Below, piece after piece: positions 1-12,769 of a stretch of DNA of 64,000 nucleotides. A program made the position numbers and the translations under genes. The notes below the pieces were generated by a model, which did no database searches, was not told where the DNA came from, and saw only the letters and a program-made list of their open reading frames with translations. The DNA is from Mesotaenium endlicherianum (Eukaryota > Streptophyta > Zygnematophyceae > Zygnematales > Mesotaeniaceae), in NCBI GenBank assembly GCA_009602735.1, contig WELA01009032.1:229309-293308 (forward strand), read 5' to 3'. How positions within the stretch are numbered: the stretch's first letter is position 1; the number at the start of each line of letters is the position of its first letter.

Positions 1-1031
1 TGGGCTATCTCTCCACATATTACCATTCATCAGGCAGCTGACAATAAGGGGGCCCGATCACATTATCGATACCACCACTCTTTACTACGATCACCTGCCT
101 AGCTAGTAAATAGGAAACGTAAGTCCTCAAAAGAAGGGCGTCACAACATTTTCATGCTACCCCTGGAAGGCATCCACATGCACCATCTCCCATCTTTACA
201 AGCCTTGGTACTTCAAGAAGCAATTCCAGTGGCATCCGCCAGCGTGAATATGCATGAAGGTAAGAGCTTTTGACATCTGTCATAAAAACGGAAGCATACT
301 CCTACAGATGTGTTGCCAAAGGTGACGTTGCCCAATAATTCACCAAAATGAGGCGCGTAAGGACATGCACAAGCAACATCGATTCACATTAAGGGAAGCC
401 CCAGCTAAACTGCTTCTGCTACGCACTGCAATTTTCGAACAAAGGAGCACCTCTTAACAGCAGGAGGATTTTGAGCTTAGGTTCTCCAATACACCGTAGG
501 CCCACCCCTCACCTTGAATTCTGATGGATCAGGATGCAGCAATTGCCTTCCCGTACCTGATACACATCCAACGCCATGGAGCGTGAGACAAGCCTTCACA
601 GGCAAGTTCTTAGGACAAACATCTCACCACCTGTACACTTCAGGTTTCACGCAATTCATGCACAAGAGTGCCAAGCTCATGAAACGTTAAGATGAAAAAC
701 TGAAGCGAAGTCAAAGACGAACGTTCTCAAGAAGGAATTCCAACAAGATCAAAGCCCAAAGATGCAGGGAAGTGTACAAAAATTCAGAGCAAGCTTAGTA
801 CATATAGGAAATATGACACGTATGCCACATGCGCAAAAAGCATGAAACACTGGCTTGATACTGGAACAAGACGTTAAGCCGATGCTAGTTCACGTATTCA
901 TCTACGAAAACCCACCCTAGCTACTATACAAGGAACAAGCATCATCAGATCAGCAAGGATACACACCAAAGAATCCGTATATAGTGCCGTGTGTTAAATT
1001 TGGGAGCTATAAAAAGCACTGGGAGACTTAC
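1..1031. other. No recognisable gene; probable intron or 3' part of the minus-strand gene starting at 1197
   Basis: No open frame of useful length and no repeat that I recognise. Because a splice donor leaves the exon at 1032 toward this side, part of this stretch should be intron and may hold short downstream exons that I cannot identify by eye. Confidence 0.4.
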
Positions 1032-1197
1032 TAGTGCCATTCACTGAGTTTTCCGAAACTTCTTGGGGCACCGTTTCTACTCTTGGGGCAACTTCTGCGG
1101 ACGCGACTGGGAATCCGACGAGAAGAGCACACACACAGACGATGAGGACACCAAGAACTAGCCTACGCTGACCCATTGCAGCAACCGTCATTAGCAT
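1032..1197 (-). CDS. First exon of a predicted secreted protein (partial)
   Basis: About 55 codons are visible. There is a short N-terminus with two candidate starts (Met1 at 1197 and Met8 at 1176, the latter followed by GQRR). A strongly hydrophobic stretch with small residues (LVLGVLIVCVCALLVGF) and an Ala-Ser-Ala type cleavage site follow, which is a classic secretory signal peptide. The mature part begins EVAPRVETV and is acidic, with a possible N-glycosylation site (NGT). The frame runs into a consensus donor, gtaagt, directly after position 1032, so this is exon 1 of a spliced gene whose other exons I could not find in 1-1000. Function is unknown. An open frame by chance is possible, but signal peptide plus perfect donor makes a real gene more likely. 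Confidence 0.5.
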
Positions 1198-2839
1198 ACT
1201 CGAGATACTTTAATCGATGGTGAACTACGCAACTGCTTCTGGGCCCCTGTTGAGGTGAACTATATATAGCGTACAGCCAAGCACAACCCAATGAAGCAGA
1301 ATGTTGAGCGGAGAAAGGTCCGAGAAGAATGGCAAGGGGGTGGCCGACACGACAAAACCAGCAGGGCACCTCATCGGATCTCCCCGGATCATCCCCGATA
1401 ATTGCGGATGCCGGCGTTGACCAATTTGTAGGCTGACTGACTTACACCATCTCACACCTCACCCCACTCACACCCACTCACACCCGTCTGAAAGCCGCTC
1501 AATGCAGCTCAACGTCTAGCACCTGCTAGCACCTGTGCACTGGGTTGTGCTGGGCCAGCTGGGGGCGCGCACCATGCGCAGAGGGAGCATACCGTATGCC
1601 ATCTCGTGGCGTGAAGGACGTCCGCAGTGAGGGGGCCAACTGATGTGGCATTCTCTGATTCTAAATCACTGTACAAAAAACACCTCAAAAATTCATGTGC
1701 GCTGCTCCCTCTGGCTCCCTCCCGTAATTGCCATCTCGAAAGTGCTCGAAAGTGCTCAAAAGCATTCGTTGACGCTCATGTCGTCATCGTGAGGCGGACA
1801 TTATGGTGCAGACTTCGACGGCGACAATTCTCACCAGCGTCGTCGCAATTAGCATCCGCCAACTTCGGGTTGTGCGGGGCAGTGCGGGGCTGCTGCTGGT
1901 TGCTGCAGTTGACTGCGGTTGGCTGCATGATGATGCTGCTATGATGCCACTCAAACCGCTCAGTCAACGATGGTCTACAGCAGTCTACAGAGCGGTTTGC
2001 GTTTTAGGCTGCTCTAGGCCACACTAGGCCACCCTCGGCCATCTCTAAGAAACTCGTGAACACTCCACACAGAACGGAACAAATGCACCTACACATCATT
2101 TTTTCCATGATGTGGTGTACTTAAGAAAGTGTCTTGTGGTTTGTGGGACAATATGTGGCACTTAAGGTAAACACCTAAAAGTAAGGGCTCAAAAGCCGAT
2201 TGCTACGACACGTCAATATTATTATGCACCTGCAGGCATTCAAAGGTCAAAACTATACTCCAAGGGTGAAGGTAAATGACATCATTCCAAGCAAAGAATC
2301 TAAATCCGGTCAACCAGGTTCCTTGAGCGACCATGAAGTATCAAGTACTTTTCAAGAAAGTAATGTCGCAAGTTTCAAGAGGAAATGGTATAAAGAATCA
2401 TCCCTAGTGAGGCACACGTCTTCACATATACCCCTTTGGTATGCTTGTTTGAAAAAAAATCTGCCTGGCATCTACTTGTATGGACAAAAATCTTCATGGT
2501 CACAACAAGAAAACTGTAACATTTTGGCGAAAACAAGTTGACACAGCAGCAAGCACACTCCAACCTTCAAGGGCGCGGTCACTTACTCACTACACTTTCA
2601 AGGCTCTCCTGCACGTGGCAGAGAAGACAAACACCAGCGGGGAGCTTAGTCTGAACAACCGTGGCCGACTTGCCAGAATGAAAGAGCTACTGTTGTAGAA
2701 CTGCCCGAGAGGAACAAAGGCGTCACAAGCCACCCGGCACGGCCGATCTGAAGCCAGACAGCGGGCCGCTGCGCACTCAGATTTGTACGCATGCAAGGAT
2801 GCAACTTGGACACCTGCACGGAAGCATGTGCCATTTTCA
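1198..2839. other. Intergenic, nothing recognised
   Basis: Short overlapping frames on both strands have no protein-like composition or splice logic. The part next to 2840 should contain the 3' UTR of the IST1-like gene. Confidence 0.4.
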
Positions 2840-5800
2840 TCAGAACTGTCCCGACTGTCCAGAGCGCTGCCTCAATCTCTCAAAGCGTAGCTCCAGGTCG
2901 GAGATCCTTGATGCGCCAGCAGGAGCGGGTGGTGAGGGTGGGGACGATATGGAGCGAGGGGGGGGCGCCGCAGGCATGTTCATGCCATCATCGTCCGCAG
3001 CGCTCATGTCTCGTCGTCCTCCTCCTGATAATGTTCCTGCCCAAGGCCACAACATCTGTAAGCGGGCAACGTTGTCGAAGCAAGCAGAAGCAACCCTGGT
3101 TGTCCTCCAGAGAGCTTTCCTGCACCCCCCAAGGAACTTGCTACAAATTGCGCAGAAGTATAGCAATATTGCATGCAGGGGGGAAGGGTGGGCTGAGGAG
3201 GAGTGGGTAGCGGCAGCACCATCAGGGTGATGGAAGCCCTCAGGCTGCTCTCGCTCCTCGTCATCATGAAGGTCCCTAAACGCTGCTCCCGCTCCTCCTG
3301 CTCTTGCTGTATCTCGACTACTGGGCAAGTGCTCGATGAAGTCATCGAATGAGCTTGCAGACGTCACATCACCCGCCCGAATCTCAGGGGCACTGCCGCT
3401 GCCTGCTCCTCCTCCTCCTTGAAGAGCCGGATTGTCGTGGCCGGCCATGCCGCGGCTGCCCACGGCAATGAAGCCGCCATTCGGCCGCGGCGGGGCATGC
3501 CAGGCACCGCCGCCGACGCCCTTGAGCATCCCTCCCAGCCGGCTTCCCAGGGCTTCATGGGAGTCGTGCCCGCCTCTGTTGTTGGCCCCCTGATTCTGCT
3601 CGCGAGCATAGGCGTGGGGTTGCCCACCCACTGCATCCATGTTCATGTCCACGTCCGCGTCCAGATCTTGGCCTGCAGAAGCAGTAGCAGGAGGTGGGGC
3701 GTGCGGCTTGTCCAGCGGGCCGCCGGCGAGAGCGGCAGCGGAGCGTGCGGCTTCTGAGGCGCGGGCTGCGGCCGCTCGTGCTCGGTCCGCCGCCTCCTTG
3801 ATGGCCGCCATCCGCTTCTCCCTCTCCTCGTCCACGCGCCTCATGATCTTTGTGTGCGACTCGTCCAGCTCATCCATGCCTCCTCCTCCCCCTCCTCCTC
3901 CTCCTCCTCCTCCTGCACCATAACCTGGGAAACTGCCAGGAGGAGGAGGAAGAGGGCCTGGCGGCCCTCCCTGACCACCCCTGCCACTATTGTCAAAAGG
4001 AGCAGGGTCAGGCGAGTAAGCGCCATAGCCGTCTTCGTACAGCTCAGAGTATCCCCCCCCTCCACTCCCTGGAGGAGGCGGGGGCCTTGACGGAGGCGGC
4101 CTGGGCGGCCCCCTGAAAGGAGGAGGGGAAGGAGCAGACGGCTGAGTGTCGTAGAAGGGCTTCTCGTCATTGGGCCCCGCAGGAGGAGGAGGAGGAGGAG
4201 GAGGACAACAGGGAGTCACAATGACATTGCCGCCGCCATACTCTGGTGGGCCTCCTCCTCCCCTATAGTGGTCTGTGTCCCCGTAAGCAGGGGGCTGACC
4301 AGGCCTGTAGTCCTGTCCACACCACGACATCGCACGAGTCAGCATCCCAAACCAGCAAATTCTTCAGCCCCACTCCTGCAGCTCTCTGACTGCCTCTCTC
4401 TCACACCTCCGCCCCACCCCCCAGTTGGCGTGCCACATGAGGGGCAGACCAGTAGCCTCACCGGATGATCAGAACGCAGCCCCCTTGTTTCCAACATCAA
4501 CCGGTTCATGAGGGGCAGGCACATGTGCGGGTACTGGTGAGGGTGAGGAGGAGGAATAAGGGTCGGGCTCTCACCAGCAGGTCCTCGGAGTGGCGCATGA
4601 GCAGCTCGTCCTCTGTGTCCGTGGGGTCCCACTCCACGTCGTGCTCCTTGGCGATGCTCTTCAGAAACGCCAGCTTCACCTCCCCCCCGGGCGCGCGCAC
4701 GGACAGCTTCTCGATGATCTGCACACTCCCAGGTCCCGCATGAGGTGGATGGCGTGTGAGGCGACGCCCATAGAGCTGCTGTGCATGGCCGCATGCCCGC
4801 CCGCGCACGCAGCAGGGGACATATCACCTGTCCAGCATCGCACGGCATGACTGACAAAGCAGCAGGACAGTTGTCCGTCACAACTTCATCACGACAAGGA
4901 CAAGGTAAGGCTGTCCATAATGGCAGGTTTGCGCGGCACACTCTAGGTTTGTAGAACATAACGTGCTCACATGCTACCTTTCTCACTCCTGACGAGGGAC
5001 AAATACATCTGCAGAAGAAGAGAGCTCACTTTGCGGTTGACGCCGCAGCCCGGCCGAAGCTCGTCTGCCGCCGCCACAAAGTCGCGACCGTACTTGCTGA
5101 CAAACATCTTCTTGGCTTCCTGCAGCTCGGGGAGGTCGGCGCACCTGGGTGCCGCAAAGATGACGCTGGACACCGCCTCCCTCAAGTCGCCCGGGCACTC
5201 CCTGCCGCCCCCACCACGCTCGCGCGTGATCTTAGGCGCATGATGGAAATGGAGCAAGAGCACTCCGTGTGTCTTGCTCCAGTCACCATCACCTAAACAG
5301 GCAGATGGCTTCGTGAGCCAGAAGACCTCCCAGAAAGCACCACAAACGAATTCATGCTTCTCCACACTTGGCATGAGAAGTTCCGACAAAGAGTGTGTCT
5401 GGAGTAGACTGCCGCCACTCTCCTCAAGCGCATCCCACAGCCCCTGCAGGCTGCTGGAGAAGGAGTCGACAAGAGCAGGTTGAGAGGTCACCTTTGGCTT
5501 TCGATGATGGGGAGGCGCACCACCACAAGCTCGCAGAAAAGCTCCAGGATGTCGTACGCGGCCAGCACGTTCTCCTCCCTGATGATGTGCTCCACCTGTC
5601 AGGAACAAAAACTGCACGGTTTAGACTGCCCGTCACTGGCAGCACAACGGCTGAATGTGGCAGATGCTGCCTTCCAGATGCATCCCTCATGAGTTCCTCA
5701 TGCTTCAAACAGCATGTCATATTGGAAAAGCTACCACGAACTTTCTTAAGCGTCAGACAGGCAAACCTAAATGATGATAATTGTGTCTTAAGAGCAACCA

Positions 5801-6422
5801 TGAAGCGGCCTTGATCAGGGTACTTACGCGTATACTTGCACTTGCATTTGAGCCTGCCTTCAATAAGGCTGCGATGTCTCTACGCATCTGTTTCAGTTGA
5901 TTCTCTCGCTTGTTCCGCAAGAGCTTTATCCGGGACTCAACCAACCGCAACTGCGTCTTGCTGTTTGCCACCAAAAACCACAATGTCAGAAAGGCGAACC
6001 CCCGAAACGTTGTTTATTGGCTAATTTTTGTTTGCGGTCCATCAATGGAAGTATATTTCTCCAGTACTTCATGCCCCTTACATGCACCAAGTAATTCCAG
6101 GCAAAATACGCATACTTCATGCCTTCGCCGACTGTAAGCACAGGTATGACTGGCAGGAGAGGCCTTGACTTTCGCCAAGGCCAAGAGAGAGGAAGGACAA
6201 TCACTTCGCTGTCATGAAGCTTGCAGGCGAATATAAGGTGCAGCATGTTTGATTGTCTGCGATAATAGATTCAACCGACTGAAAATGCTGTAGTGAACAT
6301 GTGCTGCAGAACGGACAGCTCCCGTCAATCCTTAAGAAAGAGTCAGGACACGCCCATGAACAAGAACGAGTTCAAAAAGATCTATATTACCATTTCGCTC
6401 CTTTAAAGCCACCGCCAAACAT
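2840..6422 (-). CDS. IST1-like ESCRT-III regulator, six exons
   Basis: The product is a member of the IST1/DUF292 family, which binds ESCRT-III and the Vps4 ATPase and acts in multivesicular-body sorting at endosomes. The exons join in phase with GT-AG introns: 6391-6422 (start, MFGGGFKGAKC), 5828-5960, 5492-5595, 5030-5201, 4575-4718 and about 2840-4312. The IST1 core is near residues 1-195: RIKLLRNKRENQLKQMRRDI, VEHIIREENVLAAYDILEL, then SSVIFAAPRCADLPEL, ELRPGCGVNRK and IIEKLSVRAP. The last exon is a long proline/glycine-rich tail with a coiled stretch of Arg/Ala. It ends with DLELRFERLRQR, which matches the MIT-interacting motif (MIM1) that recruits Vps4 in IST1 proteins. The segment around 3040-3200 reads less like protein and could be an in-frame retained intron. 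The start agrees with the family N-terminus. Assignment to the family is firm; the exact tail is less so. Confidence 0.92.
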
Positions 6423-7464
6423 GGTGAGAATATGAGTCCTGGCTGTTCTCTGGAAGTCGACGAGTATAAGCCCAACTTCAAGCACGCGTTCCTAAGAAAG
6501 TCGCCGAGACAAATTCAGATAAATATTATAGAGCCACATTGCCCTTGATCAGGTCTATGAAAACGTCAAAGCAGTACCGATGCCAAAGAAAGCGAATAAT
6601 AACTAAGCTCTAAACTCTTGCAAATGGAGTCCTGCTTCGCAATTAAGCACGCTTGCTATGAATGGTAAAGTCAACGGAGCCTGAAGAAACAACGAAGAAG
6701 GCCACCTCGTGCAATTGGGAATTAGCATTCCGTCAGGACAACGGGGTTCCCTCTTGCGTGTCTGCAGTCCAGTCACGACGCCGTTACTTATTTTCACGAG
6801 TTAGTCTGTTTGACGATTTTAATACCATTAAGGGGTGTCTATTTTCCTTCGGTTATATTTCTTTCGGTTATTTACTGTTTTCCTAAGAATTACGCTGGGA
6901 TCACCTTGACAAGCCATGCACCATGTACTAGACGCCCATTCGGAAACCGTAGACGCAGTTTCTGCGACTGCGATAGCTGGGGGAAAAAAACAGTAGACGG
7001 TAGTAGACGGCCTTGGTCCAGCTTGCTCTCTTGTGTTACCACGTGTTTCCGCAAGCTATCGCGGAGAGATGCCTCTCTTTGTTCTGACCGTTTTTTGGAA
7101 GTTCCGATTAATTCAAACGTCTTCAATGACCTCTGCGACCTGATCTTGCAGACTTCCATCCAGGAAGCATTAATGAACGTCTTGTGCACTTCTTCTCTCT
7201 AACCTGGCCCAGCAGTAGGATCATAACAGCTTGAAACTCGGAAATTCCTGTAGTCGCGGGAAGAGTGAAATAGCGGATACAATCTGAAGTGAGTAAAACA
7301 CATAGCAGGAACCATAAATCGCTTGAAGGGGTCAAAAGACAGGAATAACATGAGACTCAAGGCCCACCCGCAGGAAGCGAAATTGACTCATTGACGTTGC
7401 TGCACCACTAGAAATACTGAAGTACCGATTTTCCAGTGAGTGTCACTTGAAGGAAGTCGCTGAC
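6423..7464. promoter_or_regulatory. Shared intergenic region between two divergent host genes
   Basis: About 1.04 kb separates the start codon of the IST1-like gene (minus) from that of the EndoU gene (plus). Both promoters and 5' UTRs must lie here. I see no clear TATA box that I would defend, and no coding frame with protein character. Confidence 0.5.
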
Positions 7465-9500
7465 ATGCTTTCGCTGCTCAAAGCATGCATCAGTGCATGT
7501 TTCGAAGCAAAGGAACAGAAAGATCCGGAAGAAGCCCCCTCGCAGAATCCACCATTTATTGCCTCCGAACAACGACCTCATACAGCCCCTCAGCAGGGCT
7601 ATGGAGTTCCCCAGCAAGTTCAGTTTCCTCCTCTCCTGCATCAAACGACTGTTCCTGAGAAAGCCAAGCCCTCAGGAAGTTGGGCGCAGGTAGCTGGAAA
7701 CAATGTACAGACACAACACCAGCAGCAAACTTACTTTCAGGTATGTCTTTAATTGCTGCTATGATACAAGCGCAAAGCAGCTGCTTGTCATGCATAGAAG
7801 TCCCCCGAGTTGAATCACAGACTATTCAAATAGACAAGCGCGACACAGGTTCATGGTTAGCCTTGTGGACTTTCATGCTTTATTTCTGCATGTGGCTCTT
7901 GGGGGCATGATCTAATGGCATGTTGGTTGCTATCCACATACAACCTTATTCAGGTACCGCAGGAGCAAGTAGAGCAGTATCGCAAGAAGCCCGCACATGA
8001 GCAGCTGTACGCCCCAGCTGCATCCGTGAGTGCTGCGCCCAGCGCACAGGAGCTGCAGGACTTGTCCCAGGCATGCCACCGCCTTTGGAGTCTGGACCTC
8101 AACCGCCTGTCACCAGGTCCCCTCCTCATTCCAATCATGACTCATTCACCGCTCATCAGCTCCGGGAACCCAGTCAAGCATGTTGCCGGGACAGTATGCA
8201 AGTACTTTGCCTGTTTGGGGATCCAATGTGATCCCAGAGCACTGTGAAGTGTAGGGAATTGTCCTGTGCCTTGCATTTGCATTGCTGCCAGCAAAACGTC
8301 ACAATGCTGGTCAGGACTTGCTGCAGTGGAGTAGAACGTCTGCTTGTCTGCTGATTGAGCGAGAGGGCTGCAGGGCAGGACTATGAGATTGACTGCCAGG
8401 GTGGAAAGAAAGTGTATCAGCGGGAGGACATGGCGGGCAACTCGCTTTTTACGTATGTGAGGGAGGAGGCGCTAGCCCGCCCCACGTATGCTCGCTTCTT
8501 GGCTCTGCTGGACAACTACAAGTTGGCCCAGGGCCAGGCGGAGCAAGTGACCCGCCAGGAGTCGGAGGAGCAGCGCGCCTTCATCGAGGAGATCGCCAGA
8601 ACCGCTCCCATCCAGTACCTGCACAGCTACTTGGCCTCCTCTGGCCGAGGACCGCAGGTAAGGCCCGGTGCTCCTGCCCTCAGTGCAACTACCGACCTTG
8701 AATGTGCTGGACTCAAGGAGAATCCCTCTTTCTGCAGGGCCTGCAAGCCCCTACCCAGTCCAAAGCTTGTGGCTCTGGCCTCCGATGCAAGGGCCCACTT
8801 GTTGCCATTTGACTCTGGCATTGCGCTTTGCTTGCTCCTGCAGGACATGGGGGAGTTCAAGAGCGTGCTGCACAGCCTCTGGTTCCGCCTGTACGGCCGC
8901 GGGGGCGGACGAGGTTCTTCGTCCGCTTTTGAGCACGTGTTTGTGGGCGAAGTGAAGGACACGCCCGAAGGCCGGGAAGTGTCGGGCTTCCACAACTGGG
9001 TGCAGTTCTACCTAGAGGAGTCCAAGGGCACTGTGAACTACCGAGGCTTCATCCTCCCGCGCCGCAGAGCCACTGAGCTGGTCAGACTCTCAACCCTTCG
9101 ACCAGTCCTCAGCACTTACCTCCCTATCAACCTTGCTCAGGCCGGGGCTGGCACAACCCAGGCATGTCGTAGCTAAGCGGATGCGGCAGAGTTCGTGCTG
9201 CAGCTTGTTCTTCCTCAAGGTGCCCACCTGATATGGCAGTCTGTTGCTCGCTTGCGGTGGCAGCCTGACTCGCAGACGCAGCTGCTGACAGTCCAATTCA
9301 CGTGGCATGGAGTGCTGAAGGAAGTGACCAGCTCCTTCATTGGAGTGAGTCCCGAGTTTGAGCTTGCTCTCTACACTCTCTGCTACTATGCGGGCGGAGA
9401 AGACAATCGCGTACAGATGGCACAGTACGAAGTGAATGTCAAAGTGTACCGCCTAGGGCAGGACAAAATTGGCTCTGCCTTCCCCATTGTTGAGGAATAG
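7465..9500 (+). CDS. EndoU (XendoU-family) poly(U)-specific endoribonuclease, five exons
   Basis: The exons join in phase with GT-AG introns: 7465-7740, 7954-8116, 8374-8657, 8844-9080 and 9264-9500 (stop TAG), giving 398 residues. The first ~95 residues are Gln/Pro-rich and not conserved. The EndoU domain starts at [19 protein letters not shown] and continues through [20 protein letters not shown]. The catalytic core is in exons 4 and 5: [11 protein letters not shown] (first His), [13 protein letters not shown] (second His), and the Lys of [20 protein letters not shown], which is the His-His-Lys triad of the family. The C-terminus ends with [13 protein letters not shown], typical of plant members. 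These enzymes cut RNA at uridylates with Mn2+, leaving 2',3'-cyclic phosphates. Exon 4 uses a weak donor (gtcaga); the rest are good. The gene diverges from the IST1-like gene. Confidence 0.93.
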
Positions 9501-10439
9501 ACTGGCACATGGATGTGATGCACACCTGATAACCTCATCCTCGCACTCGTATACCAATTCTGGTGTACGTGCATACAAGCCATGCATCTGCACGCCGCTC
9601 TTGTCGGGTGTTGTTTACTAGCTGCTTATGAAATAGGCAAGAAAGTGCTGCCGCTGGTATGAATTGACATCCTATGCGGGCACTTAAAAAAAGGGTGCAA
9701 GCATAATACACATCGTTGACTCGAAGATGTGGCCGCTGCACTTGTGCCCTCTTCCCTGCATTTGCATGCAAAAGCAAAGTCATCGAATTTTTCATTCGAC
9801 TTGCTCCTGATATTCAGTGTGCTGGTGACGTCTAACCTCAGTTTCAAAGCAGTCGCAACTTCATGTATCTTCAAGTACAATAACGGAGACAGTCACAAGA
9901 CTGCCTATTCTTGTATTTTGATTATGATCCTAAGGTTTATAGTGCAACGTTAGATACCTTCTTTGGCCGAAGTAGGTGCTTAGTCCTCACGAAGAGTGCG
10001 GAAAAAACGGGATTGCTCTTAAATTAAGAGTGGAGTAGGGCATTTGCATTGGGCAGAGTAGATTAACACAAACATGCAGAGGCAAAACACATATATATTC
10101 CTACAAGTGAGAGTGTGGGAGTGGCGCATGGTGACAGTGCAAAAAGCAACAGCAATTGCAAGCTTTGATCATGAGGCGAGCAATGGACAGATGACAATTC
10201 TGCGGTCACAATCACTCTCTCACACCCTATGCCTCAATTTGGATGGTTAATATTGAAGGTTTCGCGTCATGAATGTTGCAAACGGAGGTTTGACAAGTGG
10301 TCAAATTTGTCAATTTTATCCGCGCCGTGCTCAATCAACACACCTAAACCCCGTAAAAGCTCCGTTTTGCAGCGTTCATTGCAGTAACTGCTTGTCATGC
10401 CCGTCCTTGTCGAGTCCCTTTGGTAGCATATGAGGGTGG
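9501..10439. other. 3' flank of the EndoU gene and unassigned DNA
   Basis: Presumably holds the 3' UTR at its left end. No protein-like frame. The left boundary of element A cannot be fixed because no 5' LTR is recognisable. Confidence 0.35.
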
Positions 10440-10936
10440 AGGGTCAATGACAGGTCCTAGTGGTTAGTCGGGTTAGGGCGGTATGTGAGGATGGTCTAGT
10501 CTGTGCGCAATAGTGGTGGACTCGTGGCAGGGTATCGCCACATACCGAGTTGATTTTGAGTATTTGGGTCCCCATATGGGATATCTTCCTCTCATCCTCA
10601 CCCATTCCCCTTCGTCTCTCGCGTGCCCCGTGGCCGCCGCTTTTGCTGTGACCATTGATGACCTTACTTTGCACGATCTTCCCGATCCTACCTACGTACT
10701 TCTCCATGAGGTTGAGCCCAAACCTGCATCTCTCCCCGCATTTTCTGCTCAACCCAATCTTCCCCTTTCCTTGCCTTCCTACACCATCTCGTCTGCTTCC
10801 CTCCAACAAATACACCCAATCTTACACTGTCCAGTTTCTTCACCTGAACCCTCCCCTCCACTTCCTCCCATGTCCCCTCCTTGTCCCTCCACCCTAGTGA
10901 TCAACACCACACCTGTTCCGTGGTTGCCACCCCCCG

Positions 10937-11865
10937 AGGGAATTACATTGCTGGATTTGTTTGCCGGGGTCTTGTCTATAGTAGCCGGGCTATTGCTCAG
11001 CGGACAGTGTGTTGCACACTATAATTTCCGCGATGTCAATCCAGTCGCCCAACTTGCTAGCCAACACCACCTAGCTGCCCTCACTTTGCCCTTTCCCCAC
11101 CCTGCTACCCCCATCTGCATATGACACTGCTTATTCCACCTTGCCTCAAGATGTTTGATATCTCCATCAGGATCACTTGCATGCAATCAGTCCTGTTCAT
11201 CTCGTCGTGGGTGGCTGGGAGTGTCAGGGCCATTCCCGAGCCGGCATTGTAGGGGCTCTCTGAACATCGCTCTCATTTATTCTTCGAGCTTATTCGTGTC
11301 TTAGACCTCCTTAGACCTCCCAACTCTCCCCTTTGACCTAATTGTTGGAAAACGTTAACTCGGCTGATGATGTGCGAGCCCTCGTGCGTACTGATTTCCT
11401 CACTATCACCTCCATCCTTGGGCCCGGGGTCACATTCAGTGCCGCTGCTGTTGGGTCGTACACTCACCGTTCTCGTGTATTTTAGCAAAACTTTGTACCT
11501 CTCGCTGATCTCACACCTCTGGTCCACTATATGCATGCAAACCCTCCCCGCATCTCAGCTTCCTCCGCTCTGGCACCCCACCGTTGTCCGATGGAAGTCC
11601 TTCGTCTTTATCACTCTTCCTTTTGCTCAGTTGATTTCCCTGGCCTCCCGCGTGCTGCATTCTTCCCGATATTTTGGGCCTGGCATGTTATTCAATTCCC
11701 ACACACCGTTATGTTGAGCCTTCCGCGTCCGAACGCGAGCTCATTCTTGGTTTCATTCCGCACGCCACAGCCTCCCCCTCCTTATTAGACACCCAGCGTT
11801 GCCAGCTGCTTGGCCAGATGATCGATATTCATGCTCTCACCTGGTTATTCTCTGTCTTACCCATC
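10937..11865 (+). pseudogene. Cytosine-C5 DNA methyltransferase relic inside element A
   Basis: C5-methyltransferase motifs occur in canonical order across three frames. Motif I is at about 10937-10980 (LLDLFAG). An ATP/AdoMet-site follow-on contains an acidic residue in FRDVNP. Motif IV is at 11210-11245 (GGWECQGHSRAG, with Glu where the catalytic loop normally has Pro before the nucleophile Cys). Motif VI ENV is at 11348-11356. Motif VIII is GSYTHRSRVF at 11453-11482. The C-terminal block is at 11715-11865 (ERELILGF and LLGQMIDIHALTWL). The family transfers a methyl group from AdoMet to cytosine C5. Frame changes lie between motifs I and IV, between IV and VI, and before the C-terminal block, with stops at about 11153 and 11483, so it cannot be active here. 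It sits just upstream of RT in the same orientation. From memory, captures of such enzymes by Gypsy elements have been reported in charophyte algae. Confidence 0.82.
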
Positions 11866-11999
11866 TTTAACGGACGCACCCCTGATCCTTTCCTTCACAT
11901 TCCAGCCTACAACCTACATATGCTTTCGGCAGGGGGGGAGGGTTGTGTCCGTATCTTTAACTCCCGCATAGCAGTTACAGCCTGCAGACCCCCTATCAA

Positions 12000-12765
12000 T
12001 GCCGTCTGCACCTAAACCTAAGGAAGGTTGGGATGTGGGCGCACAGTTAATTAAGGAGGAAACCTCGAGATTCACCCAGATGCTTGATCGTAACGAAGCT
12101 TGTTTTACAAGGTCGGTTATGGACCTAGGAATTTGTACTACATCACAATTCACCATTGATCTCACAATTACTAAATCCGTATTTCTGCGAGATTATCGGT
12201 ATGCTAAAGTTGAACAAAACATTGTGTGGGAAAAGATCACCAAACTATTGCAGGCTGGCATGATCGAGGAGTCCATGTTAGATTTTGCCGCACCCACCGT
12301 CAAGCCTGCTAAAAGGACCCAATGGAGAATTACACTGTGAAACGCATGTGTGGGGATTATCAGGGACTCAATGCTGTTACAAAACTTGATCGCCACCCCA
12401 TGCCTGTACCCAAGGATATCTTTGACGTCCTCGAGGATGCTAGTGTTTTTAGTGTATTTGACATACGTCGGGAGTTTGACCAAATCCTTATTGATCCCAA
12501 GGATAAACATAAGACTGCGTTTTGGGGAAAATGTCGTTTGTACCAATGGAAGGTCATGCCTTTTGGGTTAAAGAACGCCCCTGCCCGTTTTTGACGTATT
12601 ATGGACCGAGTGCTTAGTGGGTTACCTTTTGCTCGTTGTTACATCCCTGATGTGCTCATTTTCACCCAGAACCTAGAGGAATACTTGGAACACGTTGATC
12701 AAGTGCTACAATGCTTGAGAGCTACGGGTTTAACTAGTGTCATCCGGGGAAATGTAAGATAGCTA
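12000..12765 (+). pseudogene. Reverse transcriptase of element A
   Basis: Gypsy RT blocks: KITKLLQAGMIEES, RMCGDYQGLNAVTKLDRHPM, VFSVFDIRREFDQILID, KTAFWGKCRLYQWKVMPFGL, then RVLSGLPFARCYIPDVLIF. The catalytic YxDD signature reads YIPDV, so one active-site aspartate is lost. A frameshift near 12320 and a stop at about 12592 also break it. It copies the element RNA into DNA in intact relatives. Confidence 0.85.
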
Positions 12766-12769
12766 CCCT

